Virus record (IMG/VR): IMGVR_UViG_3300021247_000501
Span: 1-37,824 of that record
DNA: 37,824 nt
Strand: one strand, 5' to 3'
Source: a virus
The notes under the pieces were generated by a model. It had not been told where the DNA came from and ran no database searches. It saw nothing but the letters and a program-made list of their open reading frames with translations. Below, in pieces: positions 22,137 to 32,022 of the stretch. A program made the translations under genes and the position numbers. Numbering within the stretch: position 1 is the stretch's first letter; every line of letters starts with the position of its first letter.

Positions 22137-22781
22137 TCAGAATCCTAATATATTACAACTCTTCGGTGGACATTTCACTGTGGTGAAGTCTGGAATATTA
22201 GTAGTTGTCGATGTTCTGATAATTGTAGTAGTCGTCGTAGTATTTATCCCAAAATTTAATGACCCTGATAACGATGCGGGTGGTCTAGGCATAACGAAAA
22301 CGATAGTTGATGTTCTTACAGTAGTAAAATTTGGTAAAGAAGGTGGTTCGGGGACGATAGTTGTCGTCGGAGTTGGAGTGGAAGACGATGATGACGATGA
22401 TGATGATGATGATGATGACATATCAACAACGTTGATATATAAATAGATATCGAAGTAATCTAAAGGATCAATATCACTCGTTAATGTTAATGTACCGTTA
22501 TTAAAAGTTTCTACTTGAAATATTGGACTAATGTAAGATCTTGTTTCCGATGCAAAAATTATCGATATTTGATAATTACCATCTCCAAAATCTGTTAAAT
22601 TGAATGTTTCTATCACTTGATTAAATTCATCAAGTGTTTGACTTTGATAATAATTCTCAATTCCGATAGTATTGATTAATACTAATCCTGGAAAAAGATT
22701 ACTCAGTGTATTTACTAGAGGATTACTACCAGTATATGATATTACCCCTAAAGATACTGTCCTACCAGAGAAATCTATCAT
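22137..22781 (-). CDS. Tail-fibre-region protein with poly-Ser linker, 214 aa
   Basis: N-terminal beta-rich domain (SGRTVSLGVISYTG then IENYYQSQTLDEFNQVIETF; YQISIIFASETRSYISPIF), a run of 13 Ser (about 121-133), then a Thr/Pro-rich low-complexity tail with TTTTT runs and a closing KCPPKSCNILGF. Probably a fibre tip or decoration protein. The Ser run is encoded mainly by TCA repeats and may vary in length by slippage. No homology recognised. It starts 2 nt from the upstream gene's stop, within the late operon. Confidence 0.65.
   Translation of the reverse strand: MIDFSGRTVSLGVISYTGSNPLVNTLSNLFPGLVLINTIGIENYYQSQTLDEFNQVIETFNLTDFGDGNYQISIIFASETRSYISPIFQVETFNNGTLTLTSDIDPLDYFDIYLYINVVDMSSSSSSSSSSSSSTPTPTTTIVPEPPSLPNFTTVRTSTIVFVMPRPPASLSGSLNFGINTTTTTTIIRTSTTTNIPDFTTVKCPPKSCNILGF
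22380..22418. repeat. TCA/TGA trinucleotide microsatellite coding 13 Ser
   Basis: 39 bp, on the plus strand mostly (TGA)n interrupted by CGA, AGA and GGA; it reads as 13 serine codons (TCA, TCG, TCT, TCC) on the minus strand. The longest pure run is seven TCA codons. Confidence 0.9.
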
Positions 22782-22783
22782 AA

Positions 22784-23251
22784 TTACACGTTAATATAAT
22801 TTACATCAGATACGATATAAAAACTATTTGGATCTCTACTTGTTGATAAAGAAGCCCAAGTAGTCTTATTAACTCTGACAACATTTTCTATTTGATTACC
22901 AATCACGGATTTGGTTGTATCTGAAGTGACACCCTTACTAGCTACTGCTTCCCAATCACTTAAAACTGAACCACTGTTTGTTTTCAGCCTGTATAACACG
23001 TTATTATCAATATTGAAAGCGAAATCACCAATTTCAGCGGGAGCCAATGTTGTGATGTTTGAAACACTACCTAAAAATTTATTACCTGTCAAAATTCCAC
23101 CAGAAGTTCCACCATCACCAACGAATAAACGTTTAGTATCAGTCGTGAAACCTGGTTCTCCAGAATTTAATACGATATTTTTTCTATCATTATCAGTTCC
23201 TTGACGAAAGAGGATTTTCAGTAAAGTGTTATTGGATATCTCTATGCTCAT
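22784..23251 (-). CDS. Tail-fibre protein, 155 aa
   Basis: Opens with the fibre attachment-type motif KILFRQGTDNDRKNIVLNSG then EPGFTTDTKRLFVGDG, common at the N-terminus of phage fibre and tropism-determinant proteins. A second block, AEIGDFAFNIDNNVLYRLKT, resembles two internal repeats in the neighbouring 355-aa protein. It is likely one subunit of a multi-protein fibre. Located in the late operon, 2 nt after the upstream stop. Confidence 0.75.
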   Translation of the reverse strand: MSIEISNNTLLKILFRQGTDNDRKNIVLNSGEPGFTTDTKRLFVGDGGTSGGILTGNKFLGSVSNITTLAPAEIGDFAFNIDNNVLYRLKTNSGSVLSDWEAVASKGVTSDTTKSVIGNQIENVVRVNKTTWASLSTSRDPNSFYIVSDVNYINV

Positions 23252-23253
23252 AA

Positions 23254-24321
23254 TTAGTATGCGAAAATTGGGATTGCGAATCTACCGACACGATCACCTG
23301 TTTTAGTGGTTGTATCTCCTTCAAAAGTTAAAAATCCAGCAGAAGACAATCTAATTCTGGTAGTAGAAATTCCGTTCGATGATATAGCTTCAAATTGTGT
23401 GATTCTAAGGTTAGGTATAGCACCGCTCAAAGTGTGGGCAGGTGTTCCACCAAATATTGAAGATAACGAGTTAGCACCAAAACCAACGGCTGACAACCCA
23501 GTTAAAGAACTGAAAATTGAACCTTGGATTGCTCTCCTATCTCTGATTTGTGTCCAAGAATTAATATTTGTATTTGGTGTGGCGGTTAATTGATAAAATG
23601 TTCCGTCCAAGCTAGCTATGTCACCAATATTTGCACTGGACAATAGTAATAATGTTGTAACAGATTGTTGGGGTAAAAATATTTTATTAATAGCACCATA
23701 ATTTAGATTCAATACGCCAGTATCGAACAAGAATTGATTCGGATTTACACGTAATGTGATTTTATTACTATTACCACCACTAAGACCATTACCAAAAGAT
23801 GATGATAAGATCTCTCTTTCAGTTAAAGAATTAGCATTCGGTGTGAATAATCCACTTGAAAGACCGAAATAATTTGTATTATAATTGACTTGTAATTGAT
23901 TATTTCTAATAACTAATCCATTTGAAACTGTATTAGGATTGATTTTGGATGCCGATACCGAACTCATACCAATAGTAAGAGACGAATTTTGATCGTAAAC
24001 AATATCAGTGGCAACTCTAGTAGCAATTCTACCCCAATTGTTGATATTAGTATGAGGTGTTGCTGTTAATTGATACCAAATATTATTAACTGGAACAATA
24101 TCACCAACTTCAGCGAATGTGGATGATAAACTATTAACAATTGATAGGGGGGTGTTGATTTTATTGGTAGCTGGAACCCCTCCTAAAGTCACGCCATTGC
24201 CAACATATAATCTTTGAGTATCTGTTGTAAATGCGATTTCTCCTTGATCCAAACGCACCAACAATCGCTGTGCATTAGTACCTCTACGAATTTTTATTTT
24301 TGAGATTAAAATTTGTGACAT
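23254..24321 (-). CDS. Tail-fibre protein with internal repeats, 355 aa
   Basis: The N-terminal attachment motif KIKIRRGTNAQRLLVRLDQG then EIAFTTDTQRLYVGNG parallels the 155-aa protein. Two internal repeats, GDIVPVNNIWYQLTATPHTN (about 72-91) and GDIASLDGTFYQLTATPNTN (about 235-254), each end in IN(N/S)W. The middle is Ser/Asn-rich beta sequence typical of trimeric fibres. Likely a host-recognition fibre shaft. Confidence 0.78.
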   Translation of the reverse strand: MSQILISKIKIRRGTNAQRLLVRLDQGEIAFTTDTQRLYVGNGVTLGGVPATNKINTPLSIVNSLSSTFAEVGDIVPVNNIWYQLTATPHTNINNWGRIATRVATDIVYDQNSSLTIGMSSVSASKINPNTVSNGLVIRNNQLQVNYNTNYFGLSSGLFTPNANSLTEREILSSSFGNGLSGGNSNKITLRVNPNQFLFDTGVLNLNYGAINKIFLPQQSVTTLLLLSSANIGDIASLDGTFYQLTATPNTNINSWTQIRDRRAIQGSIFSSLTGLSAVGFGANSLSSIFGGTPAHTLSGAIPNLRITQFEAISSNGISTTRIRLSSAGFLTFEGDTTTKTGDRVGRFAIPIFAY

Positions 24322-24329
24322 ATTTTTAA

Positions 24330-24992
24330 TTATCCAATTCTTCTCCAGACGTAAATACCGTAACTAGGTGGAATATTAGTATGGGAATTACTACCCCCAA
24401 CGTTTGATGTAAAACCTTGCGATGAATTAGCTGTCATATCATCGATATCTATAGATCTTGTAGCGTTTCCAGGAGTGTCTTGCCTACTTATACCATATAC
24501 ACTACCATTAGCTTGATTATCAGCAGATGTTTTAGCGTAAACACCATTTAAATGATTATGTGTTGGGATTTGGTCTGTCGTTAGTTTAACTGAATATACT
24601 CCCCTAATATCATTACCAGAGATAAAAGCGACAGATTCTGAATTAACATCTACCCCCGTCCCAACACCTACTAAAAATCTTCCTTGAGAAATCTGTTCCC
24701 ATGAAGTTCCAGTGAATCTAGATTGTGGATTCGTATCATCGAAACTCAGATATACCGAATTTACTGGATAGAGATAATCAATGATAGTATTGAACCCTTC
24801 AACTGTTAATTTTTCAGTGGAAAGTGTTCCTGAAACATGAACACCATCTTTACCAACGTTTAATGCTGTTTTATTACCCAATCCGTCAAATACTGGAACT
24901 TTATTTGAAGAATCTACTGGGGTATTGGAAGTATGGAGCATACCTTTGTATGAATCCGAAATGAATTGGTCTGTAAGATCTGGAAGTGCCAT
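24330..24992 (-). CDS. Baseplate/short-fibre collar protein with gp10 C-terminal-like domain
   Basis: 220 aa. Middle: YPVNSVYLSFDDTNPQSRFT then GTSWEQISQGRFLVGVGTG, the domain shared by the T4 gp10 C-terminus and phage collar proteins. End: TTDQIPTHNHLNGVY...GGSNSHTNIPPSYGIYVWRRIG, the characteristic HNH-containing fibre tip closing with YVWRRI. It probably forms a trimeric baseplate pin or fibre. Starts 5 nt after an ATAAATA late element. Confidence 0.85.
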   Translation of the reverse strand: MALPDLTDQFISDSYKGMLHTSNTPVDSSNKVPVFDGLGNKTALNVGKDGVHVSGTLSTEKLTVEGFNTIIDYLYPVNSVYLSFDDTNPQSRFTGTSWEQISQGRFLVGVGTGVDVNSESVAFISGNDIRGVYSVKLTTDQIPTHNHLNGVYAKTSADNQANGSVYGISRQDTPGNATRSIDIDDMTANSSQGFTSNVGGSNSHTNIPPSYGIYVWRRIG

Positions 24993-24997
24993 GTTAT

Positions 24998-25004
24998 TAT
25001 TTAT
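24998..25004 (-). promoter_or_regulatory. Late promoter-like ATAAATA for the collar gene
   Basis: Minus-strand ATAAATA, gap ATAAC (5 nt), ATG. This copy matches seven bases of T4 TATAAATA except for the first T, and lies within the end of the upstream 591-aa gene. Confidence 0.6.
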
Positions 25005-26776
25005 TCATTAGTGATCAAATTAGCAATCAATTTTTCTTGTATTTCAACTATTAGAGAAAATATCCTTTGCATGGTGACAGTATTAACACTCTCATTACCA
25101 TTAATTCTTAAATTATTCAAATCAAATTCGATTTGATTGATTCTGTTTAACAAAACATCATCATTTTTTATGATGTAGCAATTAGTAGCTTTGGTGTAAA
25201 GTGTCAACATATCTTTAGTTATATTGAAAAGTTCTTTATTGAACAGAATACCAAACGAATCGTTGCTACATTTTAACCCATTGTAGTATTTTGACATACT
25301 CTTATCAATAGCTGAATAGAAAGTATCTTGAATATCGTGTTTCAGTGCATACAATCTACCTGAATTGTGTAACAAATTATAATTTTTAACCCCTTTTGAT
25401 ATTTCTTTGAAATTTATATTCGTGAATAAATTAGAATCCTCCACATTCCATTTGATCGTATTAGTATTTATTTTTATAAATGCTTCCCCAAATTTCAATC
25501 TAGGTGGATATTTCAAACCAAATTCTCTAAAAGATGCTGCTGTATTAGTGGGGTTAGATATGAATCTGGATTCTACTTTATTTCTTGTTGATAAAAAGAT
25601 AATATTTGAATCAAATGATGAAAATTTTAATGTGTAAACATCAGACTGTTTAACATTGTTTATCGGATAATTGACTATAGTGTTATCAACATCATTTGGA
25701 TCGAAAAAACACATTTGATAATTACCGACATTCCCATGTAAAATACCAACCAAATCGTCAACATCCCTGATATCAATGGAAATAACATTAGCTATATTAT
25801 AGCTGGATAATTTAAAATTGACTAAAGGTTCAGTCTCATTCTTTTTAAACAAAGTTAAAACGTTACTTTCTAAAGTAGTTCTCATTTTGTCGCCAAATTT
25901 CATGAAATCTGTCTCATTTTCATTTTGATTGTAGTATTTGGTATTATAAACACCTTTGGTTTTTGAAAATTCTCGTTTCAAATTCCATTTCAATCCGATA
26001 GTATCCACCGATTTAATTTGAATTGTGTCTGATATTACAAAATTATCACATTCGATAAAATTCAATCCTTCATAAATGTATATCAAATCATTGATCGTCA
26101 CATAAATTTTGTTATCAAATTCATCGTAATATATATCGTATACTTCTCTACCGAAACCTAAAGGCGTTATTTCATATATCAATTCGTCAGTATTATCAAA
26201 TGAACCTTTAACTATGATCAAATCGTTACCTGTTGAACATAGATATTTGAACGATTGGTCAGATTTAACCACGAAATCACCATATTTAATTTCTCCTAAA
26301 AATGCCCATTTCTCCGAATTTTGAAATCGCTCAACACCGATTGAAACTTGTTTCCCAGTCATCACATCGGTTGTTTTTTCATCTAATTCACTGGATGATA
26401 TTGCGTAGTAATGGCAATTATTTTCGTCGAAATCGACAATCTGCGGGTTCTGTAATATCAGAGATTTGAAAACGACCAAATTGTTTCTATTTATGATTTG
26501 GAAAATCTTATCCAACTCGGTTTTATTCAAAACATCGAATGAATTTGAGAAATAAGGCTGAACACCTTCAATTTTTTCAAATTGATTGTCGAATTCTAAA
26601 TTGTTTAGATAAAATTCTGATATGAAATTTTGCTTCGGTGTTAAAATTTCAGATTTCCCCGTTTGATATTGCTTACCAGTATAAGGATTACCATCAGAAA
26701 TCGTGAAAAAACCCTGATAATCTATCCCATTCAGCGTGAATGCTTCTCCAGCAGTGTATTTATAATAAGAAATCAT
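25001..26776 (-). CDS. Uncharacterised baseplate/tail structural protein, 591 aa
   Basis: Not assigned. Opens YYKYTAGEAFTLNGIDYQGF then FTISDGNPYTGKQY, a phrase-like motif that looks like a structural attachment domain. The middle is beta-rich, resembling a propeller (ELIYEITPLGFGREVYDIYY; FDNKIYVTINDLIYIYEG), and the C-terminus is helical. ATGA overlap with the 729-aa gene, with no late element, so it is translated from that operon. Likely a baseplate or fibre-adaptor part. Confidence 0.65.
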   Translation of the reverse strand: MISYYKYTAGEAFTLNGIDYQGFFTISDGNPYTGKQYQTGKSEILTPKQNFISEFYLNNLEFDNQFEKIEGVQPYFSNSFDVLNKTELDKIFQIINRNNLVVFKSLILQNPQIVDFDENNCHYYAISSSELDEKTTDVMTGKQVSIGVERFQNSEKWAFLGEIKYGDFVVKSDQSFKYLCSTGNDLIIVKGSFDNTDELIYEITPLGFGREVYDIYYDEFDNKIYVTINDLIYIYEGLNFIECDNFVISDTIQIKSVDTIGLKWNLKREFSKTKGVYNTKYYNQNENETDFMKFGDKMRTTLESNVLTLFKKNETEPLVNFKLSSYNIANVISIDIRDVDDLVGILHGNVGNYQMCFFDPNDVDNTIVNYPINNVKQSDVYTLKFSSFDSNIIFLSTRNKVESRFISNPTNTAASFREFGLKYPPRLKFGEAFIKINTNTIKWNVEDSNLFTNINFKEISKGVKNYNLLHNSGRLYALKHDIQDTFYSAIDKSMSKYYNGLKCSNDSFGILFNKELFNITKDMLTLYTKATNCYIIKNDDVLLNRINQIEFDLNNLRINGNESVNTVTMQRIFSLIVEIQEKLIANLITNE

Positions 26777-28962
26777 TTGAAGTAGATGATATTATTTAAT
26801 TCGGTAGTTACTGGTGTGAAGTCATCACATGTTTTCTGAATTATTCGCTCCAAATCCGATTTAATACTTTCGGGTAAGGTCGTATTTCTGATTAATATGT
26901 TGATATGATTAGATTTGAATGATTGGTTATTACAAATAGACTGTAGTAAATCAATTTCATCATCATTATTTCTCTGACCACACGGAAGTGTTATCTCAAT
27001 TTTGTCAACTCTTGCATTATCATTGACAAATGGTAATATCAGAGATTCATTGAAGGTTGTGGATTTCAAATATAATGAAAAATTGTTCTCATTATTAAAA
27101 TTCGCAATAAAATTACCGAACAACACTTTCTTACCAAAAAATTGATACTTGTCGAAATTAATATTCAACACAATCTTCCCATTCAGATTCGCATAAGCGA
27201 TTCCTTTCATAACATTTATTGAAAAAACGATATGATTATCCTTCAGAACTTTTATCGGTTGAATAGTATTGAATTTGTTGTATGTATTATCACTTGGATC
27301 AAACGATATATAAGTTAATTCCACGAAATTACCATTTTTAATGATTTCTAGTCCAGCTTCTATATTGTTTCTATTACTTTTGAAAATCCAATTGCTATAA
27401 TCACCCTTAAAGTTTAATAATAAAGTGAATTCTCCTGCATCATTTATCTTTTCGAAATAATTTAGATTGTCTTCATCACATAAATCAATTCTATCATCGG
27501 TAAGGATTGGATCAAAATCACCAATTCTTTCATAAACAAATTTATCATTTGGTTCAATAACAAAATCACTTTTCTTATCAAAAACTTGGAAAGCTGATAA
27601 GCTATCCCTGATAAAAGCATCATTTTTCACTAGATTTTCGACCAAATCTTCATATGTCGGATTGAAAGTGGCTTTGAGTTTTAGTGCTTGTTCTTTTTCG
27701 ATGAAATCAGGATAGTAATAACGATCAACCCAAATCTTTTCATCGCCTAATGGTGAACCCGATAACCAAGTGCATAGATAAACCTGACCATCACTGTAAA
27801 GATTATCATCATCAAGCTTATAAACTTTGTCAGAGTAAATTGGGGTGTCGAATGAGAACGCACCACATTCTACAAATTTAGTATCGTTGATATTTATTTT
27901 TAGAAAAGGGGCGAGACTAGAAGGTGCTTTCAAGTAATTCTTACCACTTTTTATCACATAAGATTTATTGTAAAAGACATAATTCAACGTCAATTCTTCG
28001 TCTTTTTCTTTAGTAATATCGTTGAAAATAGACGTGTAATCTCTCATTTTATCTATAAAGAACGGAGAACCTGATGTTGATAATAGATTGTTACCAGATG
28101 TAAATGTATCATCCTGTGTTAATTGATTTTTCAACACCAACAATTCCACCTCATCATTTTCACTATGTATCAGATAATTATTTTCGATATTTTTCTCTAT
28201 CAAATTGTTTGGTATAGTATTATCAGTATCGTATCCAACAATACTGAAATTTGCCATGTCTTCCACTTTCGAATAAAGTGGTCTATCAATATAGATAGTA
28301 TTAGTCACTGCCAACACCTTATTAAATTCTGAAAATGGTGTTAAATTCAATGAAGTACCGCTTTTCGTCAGCATTTTACAAGTGGAATTACTATTCTCGA
28401 AAAGAGAAATGCTATTATTCGTCGCTGAATAAATGTAATTGAATACAATCGGTGATATACCAATTTTATTTCCGAAAAATGAAATTCTATTATTATCTAT
28501 CCCTAAATAATACTTTTTGTATTGATATAAGAAGTAGATCTTACAGGTGTTATCTTGTCCTATTTCTATGATGAAATTGGAAGCACTGTTTTTATCTGTC
28601 GTGAACCCATAATCACCATATTGATCGTATTTCGAATATTCCTCATTTTCTGTAAAGCGTAACACACCGAAATCTCTAGGTGAAAATGTTAAAAAAGATC
28701 CACCGAAATTCAATGTTGTTAAAATATCATCAGATTTGATTGGATTTGTTTCTGAGGATACTATGTCTGTTAATTTGAAATTTTTAGTGAGATAAAAAGA
28801 ACTGTAATTTTTGAATTTTACATCCCTAACATCGGCAAATGCATCATAAAAATTAAAAGAAAATCCGCCATCATAATATCTTTGATACTTATTCAAAGTA
28901 TTGATGTTGGAAGAATACGTTCTAGGGGAACAAGAAGATAATTTATTTACTGAAACATCCAC
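26773..28962 (-). CDS. Structural protein with lectin-like domain, 729 aa (GTG start)
   Basis: Uncharacterised virion protein. About residues 535-625 (GEFTLLLNFKGDYSNWIFKS...GLEIIKNGNFVELTYISFD...GIAYANLNGKIVLNI) read as a concanavalin/LamG-type beta sandwich, which could bind sugar or another tail subunit. The GTG start at 28962 is supported by a TTAAATA element exactly 5 nt upstream. Other parts are beta-rich with little Cys. Position after the baseplate wedge genes suggests a peripheral baseplate part. Confidence 0.68.
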   Translation of the reverse strand: MDVSVNKLSSCSPRTYSSNINTLNKYQRYYDGGFSFNFYDAFADVRDVKFKNYSSFYLTKNFKLTDIVSSETNPIKSDDILTTLNFGGSFLTFSPRDFGVLRFTENEEYSKYDQYGDYGFTTDKNSASNFIIEIGQDNTCKIYFLYQYKKYYLGIDNNRISFFGNKIGISPIVFNYIYSATNNSISLFENSNSTCKMLTKSGTSLNLTPFSEFNKVLAVTNTIYIDRPLYSKVEDMANFSIVGYDTDNTIPNNLIEKNIENNYLIHSENDEVELLVLKNQLTQDDTFTSGNNLLSTSGSPFFIDKMRDYTSIFNDITKEKDEELTLNYVFYNKSYVIKSGKNYLKAPSSLAPFLKININDTKFVECGAFSFDTPIYSDKVYKLDDDNLYSDGQVYLCTWLSGSPLGDEKIWVDRYYYPDFIEKEQALKLKATFNPTYEDLVENLVKNDAFIRDSLSAFQVFDKKSDFVIEPNDKFVYERIGDFDPILTDDRIDLCDEDNLNYFEKINDAGEFTLLLNFKGDYSNWIFKSNRNNIEAGLEIIKNGNFVELTYISFDPSDNTYNKFNTIQPIKVLKDNHIVFSINVMKGIAYANLNGKIVLNINFDKYQFFGKKVLFGNFIANFNNENNFSLYLKSTTFNESLILPFVNDNARVDKIEITLPCGQRNNDDEIDLLQSICNNQSFKSNHINILIRNTTLPESIKSDLERIIQKTCDDFTPVTTELNNIIYFK

Positions 28963-28967
28963 TTTAT

Positions 28968-28974
28968 TATTTAA
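28968..28974 (-). promoter_or_regulatory. Late promoter-like TTAAATA for the 729-aa gene
   Basis: Minus-strand TTAAATA, gap AATAA (5 nt), GTG start. Good evidence that the spacing, not just ATG context, is conserved. It lies in the 3' end of the 167-aa gene. Confidence 0.58.
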
Positions 28975-29474
28975 TCCGATGGTGTCTCAACCTCAATCAC
29001 ATACCCATCTCTTTTTGTCAATAATTGATGAATTTTTTTATTCGAGTTGTAAATGGTGTTCACCAGATAAACATCTTCAATAGTTGAATTGTAATCACCA
29101 TTTTGTATCAATATTGGAATATTGAAAGTAGATACATTATCATCACAATATTTCATCTTACACACAGCGGTTAATCTCTTAGTTAGAGAAGTCCCACTTG
29201 GATAATATGTGTTACTATGTATTTTATAAAAAAATGATGTGTATCTATTCAAAGTTATGAAGTTATTTTTGTAACTATCATCTGAAAAGATATCATTCTC
29301 TTCAAAAGTGGATTTACCATCACCCCATTGTATATTGAGATACAGAGGCAATGTTACTTCAGAAACACTTGATAAATTTACATACAATGTTGTGGTATCA
29401 ATAACCGATAATTCGCGTAAGGTGGTAGTGAAATTCGATGAGTTGGAAGATAATGTGATGTATGCGGTGTTCAT
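28971..29474 (-). CDS. Small structural protein, 167 aa, PKD-like fragment
   Basis: Beta-rich: MNTAYITLSSNSSNFTTTLR, then LYLNIQWGDGKSTFEEND, where WGDG resembles the PKD-domain turn, then a Cys pair (AVCKMKYC) and ILIQNGDYNSTIEDVYLVNT. Likely a baseplate decoration subunit. ATGA overlap with the 848-aa gene; no late element of its own. Confidence 0.62.
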   Translation of the reverse strand: MNTAYITLSSNSSNFTTTLRELSVIDTTTLYVNLSSVSEVTLPLYLNIQWGDGKSTFEENDIFSDDSYKNNFITLNRYTSFFYKIHSNTYYPSGTSLTKRLTAVCKMKYCDDNVSTFNIPILIQNGDYNSTIEDVYLVNTIYNSNKKIHQLLTKRDGYVIEVETPSD

Positions 29475-32017
29475 TTTTGATCGTATTGGTTTAATTTTAA
29501 CAATTTGAACGGATTGTTTCTATATTCGATATCAACAATACTGAATTGTTTCGAATCGTCCTTCAATAAGAAGGATATATTGAAAATATCTTTTCTATGA
29601 TTATATGATAATTTCGGTGTATCAATGTATGTGAAATCGATGTTGCCGACACTAATATCTGAAATATCACCAGTGTAAGTTGATATTCTATATTTTTCTA
29701 AATCCATCTCGTAAATTGTCGGAGATATTCTGATATTATTTGCGGATATAGGATCAATTTGATTCAAAATTGAGAAATATATAAAGTTATCTTTCTTGTA
29801 AGTATTCGTTATTTTGTTAAAAGGTGTTTTATTGAAACTGAAATTGAAAGTTTGTTTAGAAGGTATGTTGAAAACACCGTCTTCAAACTCAATAGGAGCG
29901 AATACTATGTTATTTTCAGTCTTGATGATCATCAAATCTTCATTCAAATCGAACGATTCCACTGCGCTCAGGCATTCAGCGTATGCCGACAGTGGTAATA
30001 CACCTGACAAGTAACTCATTTCGTTTTCAATTTTAGAAACCTTCATTGTATAGGAGTTTCTGACATACAATCCACCCTTCAACGTCAATCTATCATAAAG
30101 ATTATTGGTCGGAGATGCTGATAAGATGTATTCACTATTGTTGAAAACAGTATCATCATATCTTATGACAGGTATAGACGGTAATAAATCTTCATAATCG
30201 CTGTAGAAAAATTGCCCATCCACCATAAACGATGATAAACCGTTGGGTAATAAATTTAGATTCAAATTAGCAGTTAAAGAAGGGAACAACGGGTCTAATA
30301 AAGCTCTTTGCGGTTTAGTTAGATTATTCACACCACCTTCCACTAAAGTAGAATAGTAATATGATCCCGAATACTCGAAAGCACTCAAATCAGACGAAAC
30401 AGTATCAATATAAGGAGTATTCCCATTAGCAAAAAATGCACCATCAAAGGTTTGAAAGTCGGGTAGATATTCACCAGAATAGTAAAAATAATCATCTGTG
30501 AAATTTCCACCGAATACTTGATAATATTGATTTATGAAACTGAAATTACTAGTGTAAGAACTCAAACCAGATCTAACAGTGCTTTCATAAGTGGTATTAT
30601 CGTAAGTGGAATAATTGAAATTATACCCCTCATCATATAGAAAATCATAAAAAGTATGTCCGTTTAAAATTTGGTAATATCGAATCGGTGTATTGTTATT
30701 GATTATGGTTTTAGTGAAACTTCCATCATTTTTAAACAATCCGAATAAATTATTGTAGATGTCCGACTTAGAATCTTGGATATATCCAGATGAAAACACA
30801 TCTTCGAGATATTTGGCAACTCTAGGTTCTATTCTAGAAGTATAACCATAGTATTTTGTATCATCTTTTTTACTCCATGGGATATTTTTGGATTTACCAG
30901 ATGTGAAATTCCTTCTAACATAATCATCGTTGTTGACAAATGTTAAAATTTCACCATTATTTCCCCTAATATTTGGATCTGGAAAATAATATATAGTATT
31001 GGGTTCGACATTCTCTAGATTATAAGAAAATGTTGATATTTCTCCGTCGATATTGATAATCGAGGTTTTATGTGGTCTAAAATAACCAATTTCTTCTGGT
31101 GTGAGTAGAATTTTTCTATCTGTGGATGCAGTAGTTGGATTATCAATATTGAAAAAGTTTCTCGATGGATTATCTGCTGTGAATAAAATACCCGAAATAA
31201 AATCCGTAACCGTTGAGCCAGTCAAAAGAAAATAGTAATCACTTCCAATGTATTTTTTGGTCAATTTTCTCTTATTTTCCAATAAATCATCTATTTCTTT
31301 TAACTCCAACTGCTCTGTTGTGAAATCCGTAAAATCTTGTGCGATGATATCGGAATTATCTCTGAGGAATAGATTCAATTCATAATCCAAATCTTTATTA
31401 TCATATATTCTCTCATTTGCCTCTTGGTTGAAGTATGATGGATACCCATCATACAATTCTTCAACTTCGATACTCAAATCTTGTTTAACATTATCAATAT
31501 TGAAAGAATAATTACCATCTGGTAAACTTTCCAAGTAATTTATGATATTCTTCCTAATTTCAGATTTTAACAAATCTGAGGTCCCTATCATTTTTTTCTT
31601 TATTACTTGATATTTCAGTTCTTCTCTTTTTTGATTGTAGAAATTGGTGATTTCTATCAATTTTCTACTGTAAAATGGAATCACTAACTCCAAATCCAAA
31701 GGATCATTGAAATCGATCTGTGATAAGAATCTTTTTTCTTCATCATCTGTAAAATTCAAAGAAACATCTTTGATGAAATTCCTACAATTTTCGATGATAG
31801 TCTTATCACTATCTTCAGCATTCACATCTTTTATCTGATTCCAATTTCTCAGATATTCGATATAGTAATTTTGACTGACTTCTGCCGATATGATATTATC
31901 AATATTTTTGATAAAATCTAAAAAAGAGAGGGGTTCTCTAACATCCAATGCGTAACGAACATCCACATCAGGATTCGTTATCGATTTAGATATCTTGAAG
32001 TTCAAATTACCAGCCAT
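29471..32017 (-). CDS. Large baseplate structural protein, 848 aa (gp7/gp8-position)
   Basis: Not matched directly. N-terminal domain (NFKISKSITNPDVDVRYALD), a helical region about 40-270 with KREELKYQVIKKKMIGTSDL, then Tyr/Asn-rich beta sequence to the end. It occupies the place where T4-like phages carry large wedge genes after 25 and 6, so a baseplate wedge role is inferred. Starts 6 nt after a TTAAATA late element. Confidence 0.65.
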   Translation of the reverse strand: MAGNLNFKISKSITNPDVDVRYALDVREPLSFLDFIKNIDNIISAEVSQNYYIEYLRNWNQIKDVNAEDSDKTIIENCRNFIKDVSLNFTDDEEKRFLSQIDFNDPLDLELVIPFYSRKLIEITNFYNQKREELKYQVIKKKMIGTSDLLKSEIRKNIINYLESLPDGNYSFNIDNVKQDLSIEVEELYDGYPSYFNQEANERIYDNKDLDYELNLFLRDNSDIIAQDFTDFTTEQLELKEIDDLLENKRKLTKKYIGSDYYFLLTGSTVTDFISGILFTADNPSRNFFNIDNPTTASTDRKILLTPEEIGYFRPHKTSIINIDGEISTFSYNLENVEPNTIYYFPDPNIRGNNGEILTFVNNDDYVRRNFTSGKSKNIPWSKKDDTKYYGYTSRIEPRVAKYLEDVFSSGYIQDSKSDIYNNLFGLFKNDGSFTKTIINNNTPIRYYQILNGHTFYDFLYDEGYNFNYSTYDNTTYESTVRSGLSSYTSNFSFINQYYQVFGGNFTDDYFYYSGEYLPDFQTFDGAFFANGNTPYIDTVSSDLSAFEYSGSYYYSTLVEGGVNNLTKPQRALLDPLFPSLTANLNLNLLPNGLSSFMVDGQFFYSDYEDLLPSIPVIRYDDTVFNNSEYILSASPTNNLYDRLTLKGGLYVRNSYTMKVSKIENEMSYLSGVLPLSAYAECLSAVESFDLNEDLMIIKTENNIVFAPIEFEDGVFNIPSKQTFNFSFNKTPFNKITNTYKKDNFIYFSILNQIDPISANNIRISPTIYEMDLEKYRISTYTGDISDISVGNIDFTYIDTPKLSYNHRKDIFNISFLLKDDSKQFSIVDIEYRNNPFKLLKLNQYDQK

Positions 32018-32022
32018 TTTTA

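Noticed and set aside
22180-22446. Plus-strand ORF encoding a poly-Asp stretch
   Set aside because: It is the reverse shadow of the Ser/Thr-rich fibre-region protein; the minus-strand gene fits the operon.
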